64,000 nucleotides of DNA from an uncultured Chlamydia sp. (GCA_946127115.1 CAMGYI010000001.1:1115766-1179765); one strand, 5' to 3'; shown: positions 1 to 8,751, counted from the first letter of the stretch. Notes: generated from the letters alone by a model not told the origin. Program-made: numbers and translations.

Positions 1-1002
1 TTTTAGACACCCTTCTAAATCTTTTTTTGCATCCCTTCGTTCTCTAAGGGTTCCCATTCTGAGTATTTCCCATTTGGTCTGAAAATATTCTTTCCTCTTC
101 TCGCCCCATTTTTTTAAATCTGCTTCCCATTTGGCTTCAACTTTCGTCTTCCTGCCCCATTTTTTTAAATCTGCTTCCTTTTGGGACTTTTGGGGTAGTA
201 AATAAATCTCAAGCTCACCTTTAAAAAAATAATTGCATTTATTGAGAGCTTCGATGAAATTAATTGTATGGTCATATCTGAGATTTCTAGGTAATTCTTG
301 TATCAGTGCTTTCCAAAAAAATTTTAATTTAGATGCTACTTCATTCATTGGATTGAATCCTTCCTTCTCAACTCGATCTCTTTCATTTAGATCTTTTAAA
401 AGGCATTCACAAGACTCAATACATTCATTAATATCACTTTCATTAACTATCGGTTGCTTGCAAATATCTTGCGCCTCATCAATCATTTGCTGCAACCTAC
501 CCTCAAGCGGTTGCAACAGTGACTCTCTTTGGTGGTCTAAACTTTGCTGAGATGTCTGGTGATCTGAACTTTGCTGAGATGTCTGGTGATCTCGCCTTTG
601 CTGAGATGTCTGTTTCTGTATATAAATATTTGAAATGACCATCTGCATTCCAAGAATAACAAAAGCAAATAGGAAATGGATCTTCCCCGTCACGATGAGG
701 TAGCCAAACGAAGCTACAGATACCGCATCTAATACCAAATTTATATCCGTTCGATGCCCTTTTGACAGCCGGGATCTCCCAGAAATGAATTGTAAGGTTG
801 CTGAAATCCCGATACAACATGTTGTAGTTCTTAGCCGGTTTAAGTTGCTAATGTTCATTGCATTCAACGCACTGGCTTTAATGACTTGTTTCAAAGAAAT
901 ATTTGTACGGTGCATGCAATAACTTCCCAAACAATAGAAAGCAAGGGGCATCAGGATTTGCATCGCCGCTGGTGTATTGTCTACTCGATTAGTGTAATCC
1001 AT
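1..1002 (-). CDS. Membrane protein with Q/S-rich repeats, 3' end cut by window edge
   Basis: An uninterrupted minus-strand reading frame of 334 codons runs off the left edge. The ATG at 1002 has a GAGG motif about 6 bases upstream, and an in-frame stop lies just beyond. A hydrophobic stretch follows the start (AAMQILMPLAFYCLGSYCM) and a second hydrophobic block lies around residues 88-120 (VLDAVSVASFGYLIVTG, then FLFAFVILGMQMVISNIYI). Next comes a Q/S/D/H-rich 9-residue repeat encoded by a 27-bp tandem repeat, then a long charged, probably helical region with two near-identical EADLKKWG segments. I recognise no family. The layout, membrane anchor then coiled-coil-like tail, is common among chlamydial inclusion or envelope proteins, but that is only inference. 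Confidence 0.7.
   Translation of the reverse strand, partial: MDYTNRVDNTPAAMQILMPLAFYCLGSYCMHRTNISLKQVIKASALNAMNISNLNRLRTTTCCIGISATLQFISGRSRLSKGHRTDINLVLDAVSVASFGYLIVTGKIHFLFAFVILGMQMVISNIYIQKQTSQQRRDHQTSQQSSDHQTSQQSLDHQRESLLQPLEGRLQQMIDEAQDICKQPIVNESDINECIESCECLLKDLNERDRVEKEGFNPMNEVASKLKFFWKALIQELPRNLRYDHTINFIEALNKCNYFFKGELEIYLLPQKSQKEADLKKWGRKTKVEAKWEADLKKWGEKRKEYFQTKWEILRMGTLRERRDAKKDLEGCLK
531..611 (-). repeat. 27-bp tandem repeat, three units
   Basis: Three consecutive 27-bp units, read on the plus strand as ggtgatctgaactttgctga plus seven bases, with few substitutions between units. They lie in frame in the minus-strand membrane protein and encode three 9-residue units of the DHQTSQQSS type just after the second hydrophobic block. 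Confidence 0.8.
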
Positions 1003-1279
1003 AATTTCCTCAATAAATTCTATTGTTCTCTTACATTTAGCTTCTAAAAATTTGCTGCTTTAAGCAGGTTATATTTATTTAGCCTAACTGTCGTCTAGTA
1101 AGTTTTTAGGGAAACTAAAAAGTTGACATATCGAATTTTAGCAAGCTAATAAGTATTTATAATTTTATTTTCACGTATTTCTTGAAAAACTGCTACTGTA
1201 AAGAAAGTAACAGCTCATCCCGACAACAATACCATAATTGTTCATACAGCAAGTTGCGGAAAATATAACCCCAGAGAGA

Positions 1280-3559
1280 TTAAAATCGCTGTTGGATTTC
1301 TAGAGATAAAGTGTTGGAAAATTGTTTGGCTCCCCATTCACATTGGTAATATAATGCAATCAAAGGAATTGTCGTTTTGTTTGGAGTAAACGACCCTCCA
1401 ATGAATAAGGAACCAAGATTCTCAATCCGACTACTAAAAAGCTGAATATCAAAAGTCGAGATAGACCTTACATAGTAAGTTGATATTTTTTTAACATGAA
1501 AGGGGCTTTTATTGACATAGCCAACTCCTTGCTCTAGTCTCGCAGTTCCTTTTCTTAAACAGACTTTTTCAGAAAACCGAAGCCCTATTTCTGAACGAAG
1601 AAGAGAGGCATAGTCTGAATTCATTCTTAAGTTAAATCCTGATTTTCCGCGTTCTTTTACAGAGCCTTGCCAGTTATTCACCCAATCAAGTTCCAAAAAC
1701 GGGCTGATTGTAACTTTATTTAGATCAATCGATTTTTGAATATTTAGATGAGGAGAGAATAGTCCTCCATTTATAGAGGCTTTGGATTGGATAAATCCTA
1801 GCGTTATACGGTGGTTCTCTACTTGATACCCCCCAAAAAAAAGGGCTCCTTGAATAGAAATTTTCTGACCATACCAGGCTCCATAGATGGTGGCAAATTC
1901 TTGATGCATTTTGGCTCGTCCTTTACTCTCAGAATAAGTAACGCCTTGATAGGCATAAGCAAGTCCACAGCCAATCATCCCTTTCTTCCAGCCATTATAA
2001 TCAAAGCCTAGAATCCCACCAACGCTTCTATCTCTAATCGAAGGAAAAGACCTCTCTTTTTTATGATGGGAATAAAGAGTAAAAGGAGAAAGCCAAAGTG
2101 CAAAACGAGGCCCTTTTTTAAAAGAAGAAGGAGCATAAATAGTATTTGATGCATCAGCATCAAATAAGAAAGTTTCTTTTTTTTCAAGAATCTCTATGCG
2201 ATTTCGATCCACTGGTAAGAGATGATTCTTTAGAAGATTACCTGACAAAGCAAAAAGAGAGTCAGCATAGGCATTCCCGGGTCCAAAGCTTTCCGGCTCT
2301 AACTGCTTAAGAATCGATGCCATTCCATTATCATCATAAGAGTTAATAGCAACAGACATGATCGTTCCACTTTCAGCAGAACCGGCAGTACCACTTAGCG
2401 CAGTTGTGGCCCCGTTGGGAGCAACAAGTGCTGCATAAGGATGATGATTAGTATAACCCCCAATGATCGCAATTCCATAGGAATTGATAGCAACGGAGCA
2501 GATCTCTCCATTCCCAGTGGGAACGGCAGTACCGCTGAGCGCAATTGTGGCCCCATTGGGAGCAACAAGTGCTGCATAAGGATGATCATCATCATGGTCA
2601 ACTCCCCCAACAATGGAAGATCCATAGGAATTAATGGCAACAGACATGATCGCTCCACTTCCGGCAGGAACAGCTGTGCCGCTCAGCGCAGTTGTGACCC
2701 CATCAGGAGTAACAAGCACTGCATAAGGATGATGATTAGCATAACCCCCAATGATGGAAGATCCAGAGGGATTAATGGCAACAGATAAGATTGCTCCACT
2801 CCCGGTAGAAATAGCAGCGCCGCTCAGCGCAGTTGTAGCCCCATTAGGAGCAACAAGTACTGCATAAGGATGACTATTATCATGATCAACCCCCCCAATA
2901 ATAGAAGATCCAGAGGGATTAATAGCAACAGACAAGATCTCCCCATTTCCAGTGGGAACGGCAGGGCCGCTCAGCGCAGTTGTGACCCCATCAGGAGCAA
3001 CAAGTGCTACGTAAGGATGATGATGAGCATAACCTCCAATAATAGAAGCTCCATAAGGATTAATGGCAACGGAGCAAATCTCTCCATTTCCAGTGGGAAC
3101 GGCAGGGCCGCTCAGCGCGGTCGTGATCCCATCGGGAGCAACAAGTGCTACGTAAGGATGATGATGAGCATAACCTCCAATAATAGAAGCTCCATAAGGA
3201 TTAATGGCAACAGACCATATCGCTCCATCTCCAGTGGAAACGGCAGGGCCGCTCAGCGCAGTTGTGGTCCCATCGGGAGCAACAAATGCTGCATAAGGAT
3301 GATGATTAGCATAACCCCCGATAATGGAAGCTCCATAGGAATTAATAGCAGCGGACAAAATCGTCCCATCTCCAGTAGAAACGGCAGGGCCACTTAGCGC
3401 GGTTGTAGCCCCATCAGGAACAACAAGTGCTGCATAAGGATGATTATCATAGCTACCAATTATATTGGATACTGAACTACAATTACTTATCAAATCTAAT
3501 TGAAAAACTATACAGGATATAAAGAAGTTAGATATCCATTTTTTCGAATACTTCAGCAT
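1280..3559 (-). CDS. Autotransporter with repeated passenger domain
   Basis: 759 residues. The N terminus has a basic start and hydrophobic stretch (NFFISCIVFQLDLI) like a signal peptide. Residues 36 to about 410 are eight copies of a 47-49 residue unit with the core HPYAALVAPDGATTALSG...SVAINxxGxSIIGG. From about residue 475 to the end the alternating polar/aromatic pattern fits a 12-strand outer-membrane autotransporter barrel, ending in the expected terminal aromatic (QQRF). The ATG has a strong GGGGGAG ribosome site. The passenger lacks the FxxN/GGAI motifs of chlamydial Pmp proteins, so this is a different autotransporter class. Likely role: a surface-exposed adhesin or variable surface antigen. 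No partner gene is adjacent. Confidence 0.8.
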   Translation of the reverse strand: MLKYSKKWISNFFISCIVFQLDLISNCSSVSNIIGSYDNHPYAALVVPDGATTALSGPAVSTGDGTILSAAINSYGASIIGGYANHHPYAAFVAPDGTTTALSGPAVSTGDGAIWSVAINPYGASIIGGYAHHHPYVALVAPDGITTALSGPAVPTGNGEICSVAINPYGASIIGGYAHHHPYVALVAPDGVTTALSGPAVPTGNGEILSVAINPSGSSIIGGVDHDNSHPYAVLVAPNGATTALSGAAISTGSGAILSVAINPSGSSIIGGYANHHPYAVLVTPDGVTTALSGTAVPAGSGAIMSVAINSYGSSIVGGVDHDDDHPYAALVAPNGATIALSGTAVPTGNGEICSVAINSYGIAIIGGYTNHHPYAALVAPNGATTALSGTAGSAESGTIMSVAINSYDDNGMASILKQLEPESFGPGNAYADSLFALSGNLLKNHLLPVDRNRIEILEKKETFLFDADASNTIYAPSSFKKGPRFALWLSPFTLYSHHKKERSFPSIRDRSVGGILGFDYNGWKKGMIGCGLAYAYQGVTYSESKGRAKMHQEFATIYGAWYGQKISIQGALFFGGYQVENHRITLGFIQSKASINGGLFSPHLNIQKSIDLNKVTISPFLELDWVNNWQGSVKERGKSGFNLRMNSDYASLLRSEIGLRFSEKVCLRKGTARLEQGVGYVNKSPFHVKKISTYYVRSISTFDIQLFSSRIENLGSLFIGGSFTPNKTTIPLIALYYQCEWGAKQFSNTLSLEIQQRF
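2338..3454 (-). repeat. Eight imperfect repeats of 141-147 bp in the autotransporter passenger
   Basis: The units alternate between a short form (YANHHPYAAL) and a longer spacer form (VDHDNSHPYAVL), and are very similar at DNA level. They create spurious antisense open frames. Copy-number change by slippage or recombination would keep the reading frame. Confidence 0.85.
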
Positions 3560-3767
3560 GATCTCCCCCTTTTTCTCTATTAATCTATTTTTAATATAAA
3601 AATAAACTAAAAGTTATGAAAAACCAAATTATAAGTTATAAAAATCATTCTTATTTTTATTAATAAAGTGTATTTAAATAATTTATATTGTTTTCATGCA
3701 GAAGGTGTATAATGCTCACCAAAATTCAGAACAGGTGTGTTTAGAAGAATAAGCTGTCTCGGATATA

Positions 3768-3898
3768 CTAGATAGCGTCGTCAAATGATGTTTTCCTAAA
3801 GCTGAATACATCTAATCTGGACAGCTGCCAGGAAAGAATCGGTGCAAAACGGTGCTTTGGAGGAGCTCAAGACCAATTTTTGAGTTTGTTTGAGTATA
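3768..3898 (+). repeat. Left arm of a ~130-bp inverted repeat
   Basis: Matches the reverse complement of 5583-5704 with small differences, including the shared blocks catctaatctggacagctg and TGAGTTTGTTTGAGTATA. The inner edge (TGAGTATA at 3891-3898) is where homology to the second oppA copy begins. The outer edge (TAGATAG) resembles a segment near 48155, also beside a transposase relic. Confidence 0.7.
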
Positions 3899-3954
3899 GA
3901 TGTAGAGAAATCATTTGATTTAAACTAAAGAAAAATTCTAGAATCGGTGTTTAG

Positions 3955-3985
3955 AAATAAAAAAAGGGCTTCCCGAAAGAAGCCC
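3955..3985 (-). terminator. Rho-independent terminator, minus strand
   Basis: On the minus strand GGGCTTC-TTTCGG-GAAGCCC is followed at once by a run of seven T. It reads away from the degenerate oppA, so it does not serve that gene. The equivalent structure in the second copy is at 55721-55748 on the plus strand. Confidence 0.65.
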
Positions 3986-4050
3986 AGTGCCAGCTAAGAG
4001 TTATAGCTCCTAGTCGGCGCGAACCCAAGGAGAAAAATTGATCCATCACT
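3956..4050 (-). ncRNA. Candidate small RNA antisense to the oppA leader, copy 1
   Basis: Upstream of the minus-strand terminator is a second hairpin (gctaagagttatagctcctag region, 4003-4022 as read on the plus strand). The pair of hairpins ending in a U-tract is kept in both oppA relic copies, although the adjacent protein frames have decayed. No family is recognised and the 5' end is unknown. It could simply be the terminator of a gene lost from both loci. Confidence 0.3.
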
Positions 4051-4237
4051 CCCTGGATTCGGAAAAATTCTTTTTTTTCGTTTCCCCCCAAACCTTCATT
4101 TTAGTCTCTTGACAAAAGGAAAGAGACTTTCTCTTTTCGCTCGATTGTCGTTGATGATGACATCTTCAATGATTTTGCCTCAAGAGTCTTATCCTAGTGG
4201 AACGTTTAAGGGAGTTGAAAGCGCCTCTTTAATGCTG

Positions 4238-5454
4238 ATGTTATGGGAGCGTTTTCTTTACATAGCGGTTCCAATTTTTTTTCTTAGCGCCAACAAAGGA
4301 GCAAGAAAGCCTATGTCCTCAGCAAATTTAACACATGATAAGAAAATTACCCAACTCTTAAAAACGCCCCCTTTAGTCCTTCGGTTAAGCTCCCCCTTAA
4401 AAAATTCTTGTTTAGATCCAAGAAAAGGGGGAGATCGAGATGGTAGAACGCTTCTTAAATTGCTATTCGAAGGATTGACCCGCTTTGACAAACAGGGAAA
4501 GGTGGCGCTTTCAATTGCAAAGTCTTGCGCAGTATCAGCTGATCAAACGCGCTATCGCATCACTTTGAGACGAACGTATTGGTCAAACGGCGACCCAGTG
4601 ATTGCCAGCGATTTTGAATATTCTTGGAAAACCGCCTTAGCTCCTGATTTTCCCATGGATTTTCCCGCACTTTTCTATATGATCAAACAGGCTAAGCAAG
4701 CAAAGAGAGGAAAATGTCTACTTGATGATGTGGGCATTCAAGCAAAAAATCCCCGCACGCTTCTAATCACCCTAAACCATCCCGTCCCCGATTTTTTAGA
4801 GAGGTTAGCTCATCCCCTTTTCCTTCCCATTCCTTCAAGCATTGCCAAAAAAAACCTAGCTGGGTTGATCGATATGTTTTCAATGGCCCTTTTTGTCTTA
4901 AAGATCTCTTCCCCCAGATACAAGACAGTGGGATTGCACCCCTACCCAGCTATTTAACGAAAAACAGAGAGAGCTCCTCCCTGATTCGCTACAACCCCGC
5001 TCAAGCCTGCGCCTTTTTTGACTACGCTTTAGCAACGCAACCACGCCTTAAAAAAGAACAGATTCCCCCACTTTCACTACTGGTGCCAAAAAATACTCTC
5101 TACTATGCCATTGCTAAAAACCTGAAAAATCAATGGGAAACTGTTCTTGGTATCCGTTGCACAATTCAATCCTATCCCACACCTGAGTTCCATCAAAAGC
5201 GGAGCGAAAAAAACTATCACCTCGCACTCACCCAGTGGGAAGCCCCAACCAGTGACCCCCTCACCACCTTAATGGCTTTTGAATCCGCTACAGACCCCTT
5301 TAACTTTAGCAACTGGGAAAATCTTTACTACCAAAAACTTTTGAAAATCACAGCACAGGAAACAGACCTCTTGAAAAGAGAGATGCGCATCAAAAAGCTC
5401 GAAAACATCCTTATCGATCATGCCTGCGTTCTTCCTCTCTTCTACGGAAGATAG
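4238..5454 (+). pseudogene. oppA-type peptide-binding protein, frameshifted copy 1
   Basis: Remnant of an ABC transporter substrate-binding protein (SBP_bac_5/OppA). A signal-peptide-like start (MLWERFLYIAVPIFFLSA) at 4238 is followed by LLFEGLTRFD, TYWSNGDPVIASDFEYSWK and, after a frame change, DRYVFNGPFCLK, all typical of OppA. The first frame ends at 4957 and the second continues to 5454. The frames meet at an A8 run at 4847-4854, where one extra A would restore a single frame. It is much shorter than normal OppA (about 500 residues). It is probably inactive unless the A8 tract is phase-variable or read through. Upstream, an open frame extends back to 4109 but lacks OppA similarity. Confidence 0.75.
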
Positions 5455-5582
5455 AAAGCCGCAAACCCCAACGCACGATTTTCTCAGTCACCTCTAACGC
5501 ATTTTTGGAGGGGGAAATTAAATATAATTTTATTTATAATAATTACTTGCTGTTTTATTGCAACACAATAGCTTTAGGGATA

Positions 5583-5704
5583 TATACTCAAACAAACTCA
5601 AAAGTTGGATTTTTGGCTGCTCCAAAGCACCGCTTCTTTCCTGCCAGCTGTCCAGATTAGATGTGTTCAGCTTTGGAGAAACATAATTTGACGACACTAT
5701 CTAA
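5583..5704 (-). repeat. Right arm of the ~130-bp inverted repeat
   Basis: Reverse-complement match to 3768-3898. Together the arms bracket the oppA relic, like the ends of a small composite or MITE-like element. The 5455-5841 gap otherwise holds only AT-rich sequence leading into the next gene. Confidence 0.7.
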
Positions 5705-5841
5705 TAGTTAGTGCTGGATTTACGACATTATCACTTTGCGCGCACAAGAAGCTCTTTTTTCTTGTCTTAAAATGTAAAATCTGTTAGAAGTTTTTCTCAA
5801 AAAAATATTAATTTCCTTAAAAATCTTTATTCGGTGTTTCA

Positions 5842-6636
5842 ATGTTAAATCTCGCCTCAAGTTTCTTTCGTTCTTTAGATCCGCCACCTTCTTATAATGA
5901 TCCCTCTGCTCCCCCTGCTTCCTCCTCACATGATCCACACGCACCTGATAATAATTTTAAGGAGGAGTGCTCTTGTGAGTTGGAGCGGAAGATTGATAAG
6001 ATTGAGCACGAGATCAAAACCTGGGGAAACCTGATAGATCTCGCAAACAGATCGGCTGCGCTTGTAAAGAAAATTCAAGATAATACCGATATGTATACTG
6101 TCAGTGTATACGATCATGCTCGTGAGGTGCAATCTCAAGTGCAACATATTAAAAATCTAGGTAGAGAGGGTCAAAAGCAATCATTAAAACGAAGCATCAA
6201 AGCATTGAAACCGAAAATAAAGGAGGATAGTCTCGAAGACCTGATTACCTACGAAGAGGAGCTCCAAACTATTCAGGAGTGTATGAAAAATGTGGGTCTT
6301 TCATCAAACAAAAAGCTTTCAGATAAAATAACTAAATACTTTAACAGAGTTAACAAACAGCAAGTTCGTTTAAAGCTCTTTGAAGGGAATTACTCTGTAC
6401 TCGACGAATGGGTTAGTGACTCTAGATCAAAGTCTTTTTCAATATATCCTAAAAACATCAAAACCTTTTTAAGAGATGCTACAAATTTAAAACCTGGGAA
6501 TCCATCTCAAAAAACTGCTCAAAAAGAGCTAATAAAGAGAATATCACAGTTAAAAATAAAACATGGGGAAACCTATGAATCGAACAATATTAACAGAACA
6601 AATATGGCAACGGATTCAACCCTTTCTTCCAGCTGA
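5842..6636 (+). CDS. Coiled-coil candidate effector with PPxY and PSAP motifs
   Basis: 264 residues with no recognised family. The first 35 residues are proline/serine-rich and read LDPPPSYNDPSAPPASSS. They contain a PPxY motif (PPSY, residues 15-18) and a PSAP motif (21-24) six residues apart, resembling viral late-domain arrays that recruit NEDD4-type ligases and TSG101/ESCRT-I. The rest is highly charged and helical (ELERKIDKIEHEIKTW and similar), likely coiled coil. There is no signal peptide, so type III secretion would be the expected export route in a chlamydia; that is inference. The 3' end reads into an IS5-type transposase relic, so the natural C terminus was probably replaced or truncated. 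No convincing ribosome site is visible. Confidence 0.6.
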   Translation: MLNLASSFFRSLDPPPSYNDPSAPPASSSHDPHAPDNNFKEECSCELERKIDKIEHEIKTWGNLIDLANRSAALVKKIQDNTDMYTVSVYDHAREVQSQVQHIKNLGREGQKQSLKRSIKALKPKIKEDSLEDLITYEEELQTIQECMKNVGLSSNKKLSDKITKYFNRVNKQQVRLKLFEGNYSVLDEWVSDSRSKSFSIYPKNIKTFLRDATNLKPGNPSQKTAQKELIKRISQLKIKHGETYESNNINRTNMATDSTLSSS

Positions 6637-6760
6637 AACAAGATGTTGGGGAAAACCTTCAAAATCACACCGGATGACTCTTGTGGACACTTAGGACGGA
6701 AACGCCATGGAAGAGAAAGGCTTGTCTGCAAATACTGTTTGCGAAACTAGGGGGGAATTC
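6575..6760 (+). pseudogene. IS5-family transposase relic, N-terminal part
   Basis: A frame starting at 6575 reads NRTILTEQIWQRIQPFLP...WGKPS, the usual start of IS5/IS427-type transposases. It then breaks, and another frame continues with LWTLRTETPWK, matching the family's ILWxLRTGAPWR segment. Nothing of the catalytic DDE core remains. It overlaps the 3' end of the upstream coiled-coil gene. Confidence 0.6.
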
Positions 6761-6828
6761 CAGGACCCTATTCTAGTTAACTTTTGAATTTATTTAGATA
6801 CTCACAATCAAAGAAAGGCCGAATTATT

Positions 6829-8751
6829 ATGAAAAATAAATTTTTAAAAGAAATGGTTAATAGTTTTTATTTATTATTTGGAATTATTTGTTTTCATCCT
6901 TCCTATGCTGAAGAAAGTGTTTTTTCTAAAGAGGTTAAACATATTGTTGTTGTCATGTTTGAAAACCGTTCTTTCGACAATTTCCTTGGTTGGCTTTATA
7001 GTGATCTAGAATCAAAACCTCTTAACTTTTTTCCTAAAGAGCTAAGTCATGATTTTATGGGATTATATGAAAACACACTAAATCAATACGTAAATCACTT
7101 ATATGATATTTCAGGGGATCTGATTTTTTCTTGCCCGCCTATTAAAGGTATTCCCTCTATTAATACCAGAAGTTTTTTGAATTCTCCAGAAACAGACCCT
7201 TATGAGCCCTTTAAACATGTAACATATCAAATTTTTTGTGGAGAAACATTTCCAAGCATGAAAGGCTTTTTGCAAGATTTTGCACATAAGTGGTGGTCCC
7301 CTCTATGGGAAAAAAATCATAACCAAATCTGCGCAGTAATGGAAACTTATACAGAAAAAGAACTTCCCTATATGTATGGATTGGCTAAACACTATGCGGT
7401 TTCTGATGAATGGTTTGCTTCTGTTCCTACTCAAACAAACCCTAATCGAGCATTTATGGCCGCTGGCACATCTCTTGGTAAAAAAAATAATAGTTTTTTG
7501 AGTTACGACACTTTTTATACTGATACAATTTGGAATCGATTAGAATCACAAGATTTTAAGGGGACTTGGAGCGTCTTTTGGGAAGAACATTATTTGCCGT
7601 TTTCATTTTATCATGGGCCTTTTACACGGTTAGCGTTTCCTCACCTTAATTACATCCCTAATGTAGATAAAAATTTTAAACTGATTGATGAATTTCACGT
7701 TCTCGCAAGATCTGGAAAGCTTCCGGAATTTAGCTTTATTGAACCCGCTTGGACCATGGAACTTGCTTCATTCGGAATACAAGGCAATGATCATCATCCC
7801 CCGGGTGGAGTTAAACCCGGAGAAAATTTACTAGCTAATATATATACGAGTTTAATTTCGAATAAAGAGGCTTGGAAACACACAGTATTAATTGTGGTTT
7901 TTGATGAACATGGGGGGCTTTTTGATCATATAATTCCCCCTAAATCTATTCCACCAGATGATTATGATCAAGAAGGTTTTAAATTTGATCGATACGGTGT
8001 CCGTGTACCTGCCCTCGTTATTTCACCTCTTGTTCAAAAATCAACAGTTTTTCGTTCTTCTAACCCAGAGACACCTTTTGACCATACCTCTATTCCTGCA
8101 ACAATTCTCGAATGGAAAAATTCAGATCGATCTAAATGGAATTTAGGTAAACGTGTTGAAAGAGCTCCAACAATTAATTCTGTCATTAACCTTCCTATTC
8201 CACGCTCTGATTGGATTGTTATTCCTAAGGATATCCAATTGCGTCCTACACAAACTCAAGAAATCGTACATTTTGATGAGCCATTCTGTTTGAAAAATAG
8301 AGACGGGAAGTATCTGACTCATTTCTACTCAGGTTTAGAGTATTACCCTCGATTAGGAAAAGCTAAAGATAAAATAATACTCCAATTTTCCAATGGAAAA
8401 GGAGATTTAACCCATGGATCCTATGCTCATATTCATTCTACTGAAAGAGAGTTAGGAATTAATAATGAATTAGGAGCTTTTTTCTGTAATCATTATTGCT
8501 ATTATTATAAAAATAAAAATGACTCGAGACAAGCATGGACAGTGAAAAGCCTGTCTTCCCCCTACCTTGCAGCTCCAATCCATTATGGAGATCCTATTCA
8601 CTTAGAAAATATCTACAATCTAGATATTAAAAACTGGCATGTCCAATGTTTAATAGAAGATTCTTCTAGTACAGGATTTTTAACAACAACCAATATCGAA
8701 AATCCTCTTGCAGAAGAAGCTTATTGGATCATTGAAAAGCCTTGGGAATAG
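6829..8751 (+). CDS. Secreted phosphoesterase / phospholipase C family protein
   Basis: 640 residues from the ATG at 6829, preceded by AAAGG; an earlier in-frame ATG at 6784 would put 15 extra residues before the signal peptide. Signal peptide is residues 1-27 (cleavage after PSYA). The family signature HIVVVMFENRSFDNFLGW is at 38-55, followed by SDEWFASVPTQTNPNRAF and DEHGGLFDHIIPP. These are the metal and nucleophile segments of the bacterial phosphoesterase family that includes phospholipase C and acid phosphatase AcpA. The last 160 residues (CLKNRDGKYLTHFY, GDPIHLENIYN) look like a beta-trefoil or MIR-like module, perhaps for binding lipid or carbohydrate. Likely substrate is phospholipid or phosphocholine at the host membrane; this is inferred from Legionella and Francisella relatives. 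Confidence 0.8.
   Translation: MKNKFLKEMVNSFYLLFGIICFHPSYAEESVFSKEVKHIVVVMFENRSFDNFLGWLYSDLESKPLNFFPKELSHDFMGLYENTLNQYVNHLYDISGDLIFSCPPIKGIPSINTRSFLNSPETDPYEPFKHVTYQIFCGETFPSMKGFLQDFAHKWWSPLWEKNHNQICAVMETYTEKELPYMYGLAKHYAVSDEWFASVPTQTNPNRAFMAAGTSLGKKNNSFLSYDTFYTDTIWNRLESQDFKGTWSVFWEEHYLPFSFYHGPFTRLAFPHLNYIPNVDKNFKLIDEFHVLARSGKLPEFSFIEPAWTMELASFGIQGNDHHPPGGVKPGENLLANIYTSLISNKEAWKHTVLIVVFDEHGGLFDHIIPPKSIPPDDYDQEGFKFDRYGVRVPALVISPLVQKSTVFRSSNPETPFDHTSIPATILEWKNSDRSKWNLGKRVERAPTINSVINLPIPRSDWIVIPKDIQLRPTQTQEIVHFDEPFCLKNRDGKYLTHFYSGLEYYPRLGKAKDKIILQFSNGKGDLTHGSYAHIHSTERELGINNELGAFFCNHYCYYYKNKNDSRQAWTVKSLSSPYLAAPIHYGDPIHLENIYNLDIKNWHVQCLIEDSSSTGFLTTTNIENPLAEEAYWIIEKPWE

Larger units (their letters stand above)
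3899..5453 (+). repeat. oppA-relic repeat, copy 1 (inverted partner at 54312-55814)
   Basis: This stretch, from gatgtagagaaatcatttga to the end of the degenerate oppA frame, is highly similar over about 1.5 kb to the reverse complement of 54312-55814. The similarity includes non-coding upstream sequence and a hairpin pair. The two copies lie in opposite orientation about 49 kb apart. Confidence 0.8.

Noticed and set aside
233-550. Plus-strand open frame of about 105 codons at the left edge
   Set aside because: Antisense to the longer, better supported minus-strand membrane protein (1-1002), with no ribosome site or recognisable domain.
503-820. Minus-strand frame of about 105 codons
   Set aside because: It lies in another frame of the same strand as the 1-1002 gene; its apparent AKFRSPDIS repeat is only the 27-bp DNA repeat read out of frame.
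2395-3397. Several open frames of 87-175 codons within the autotransporter
   Set aside because: They are alternative-frame products of the 141-147-bp repeats and share its periodicity.
531-3454. Tandem repeats considered as a CRISPR array
   Set aside because: The repeats are coding, directly contiguous and without unique spacers; no cas genes are in the window.
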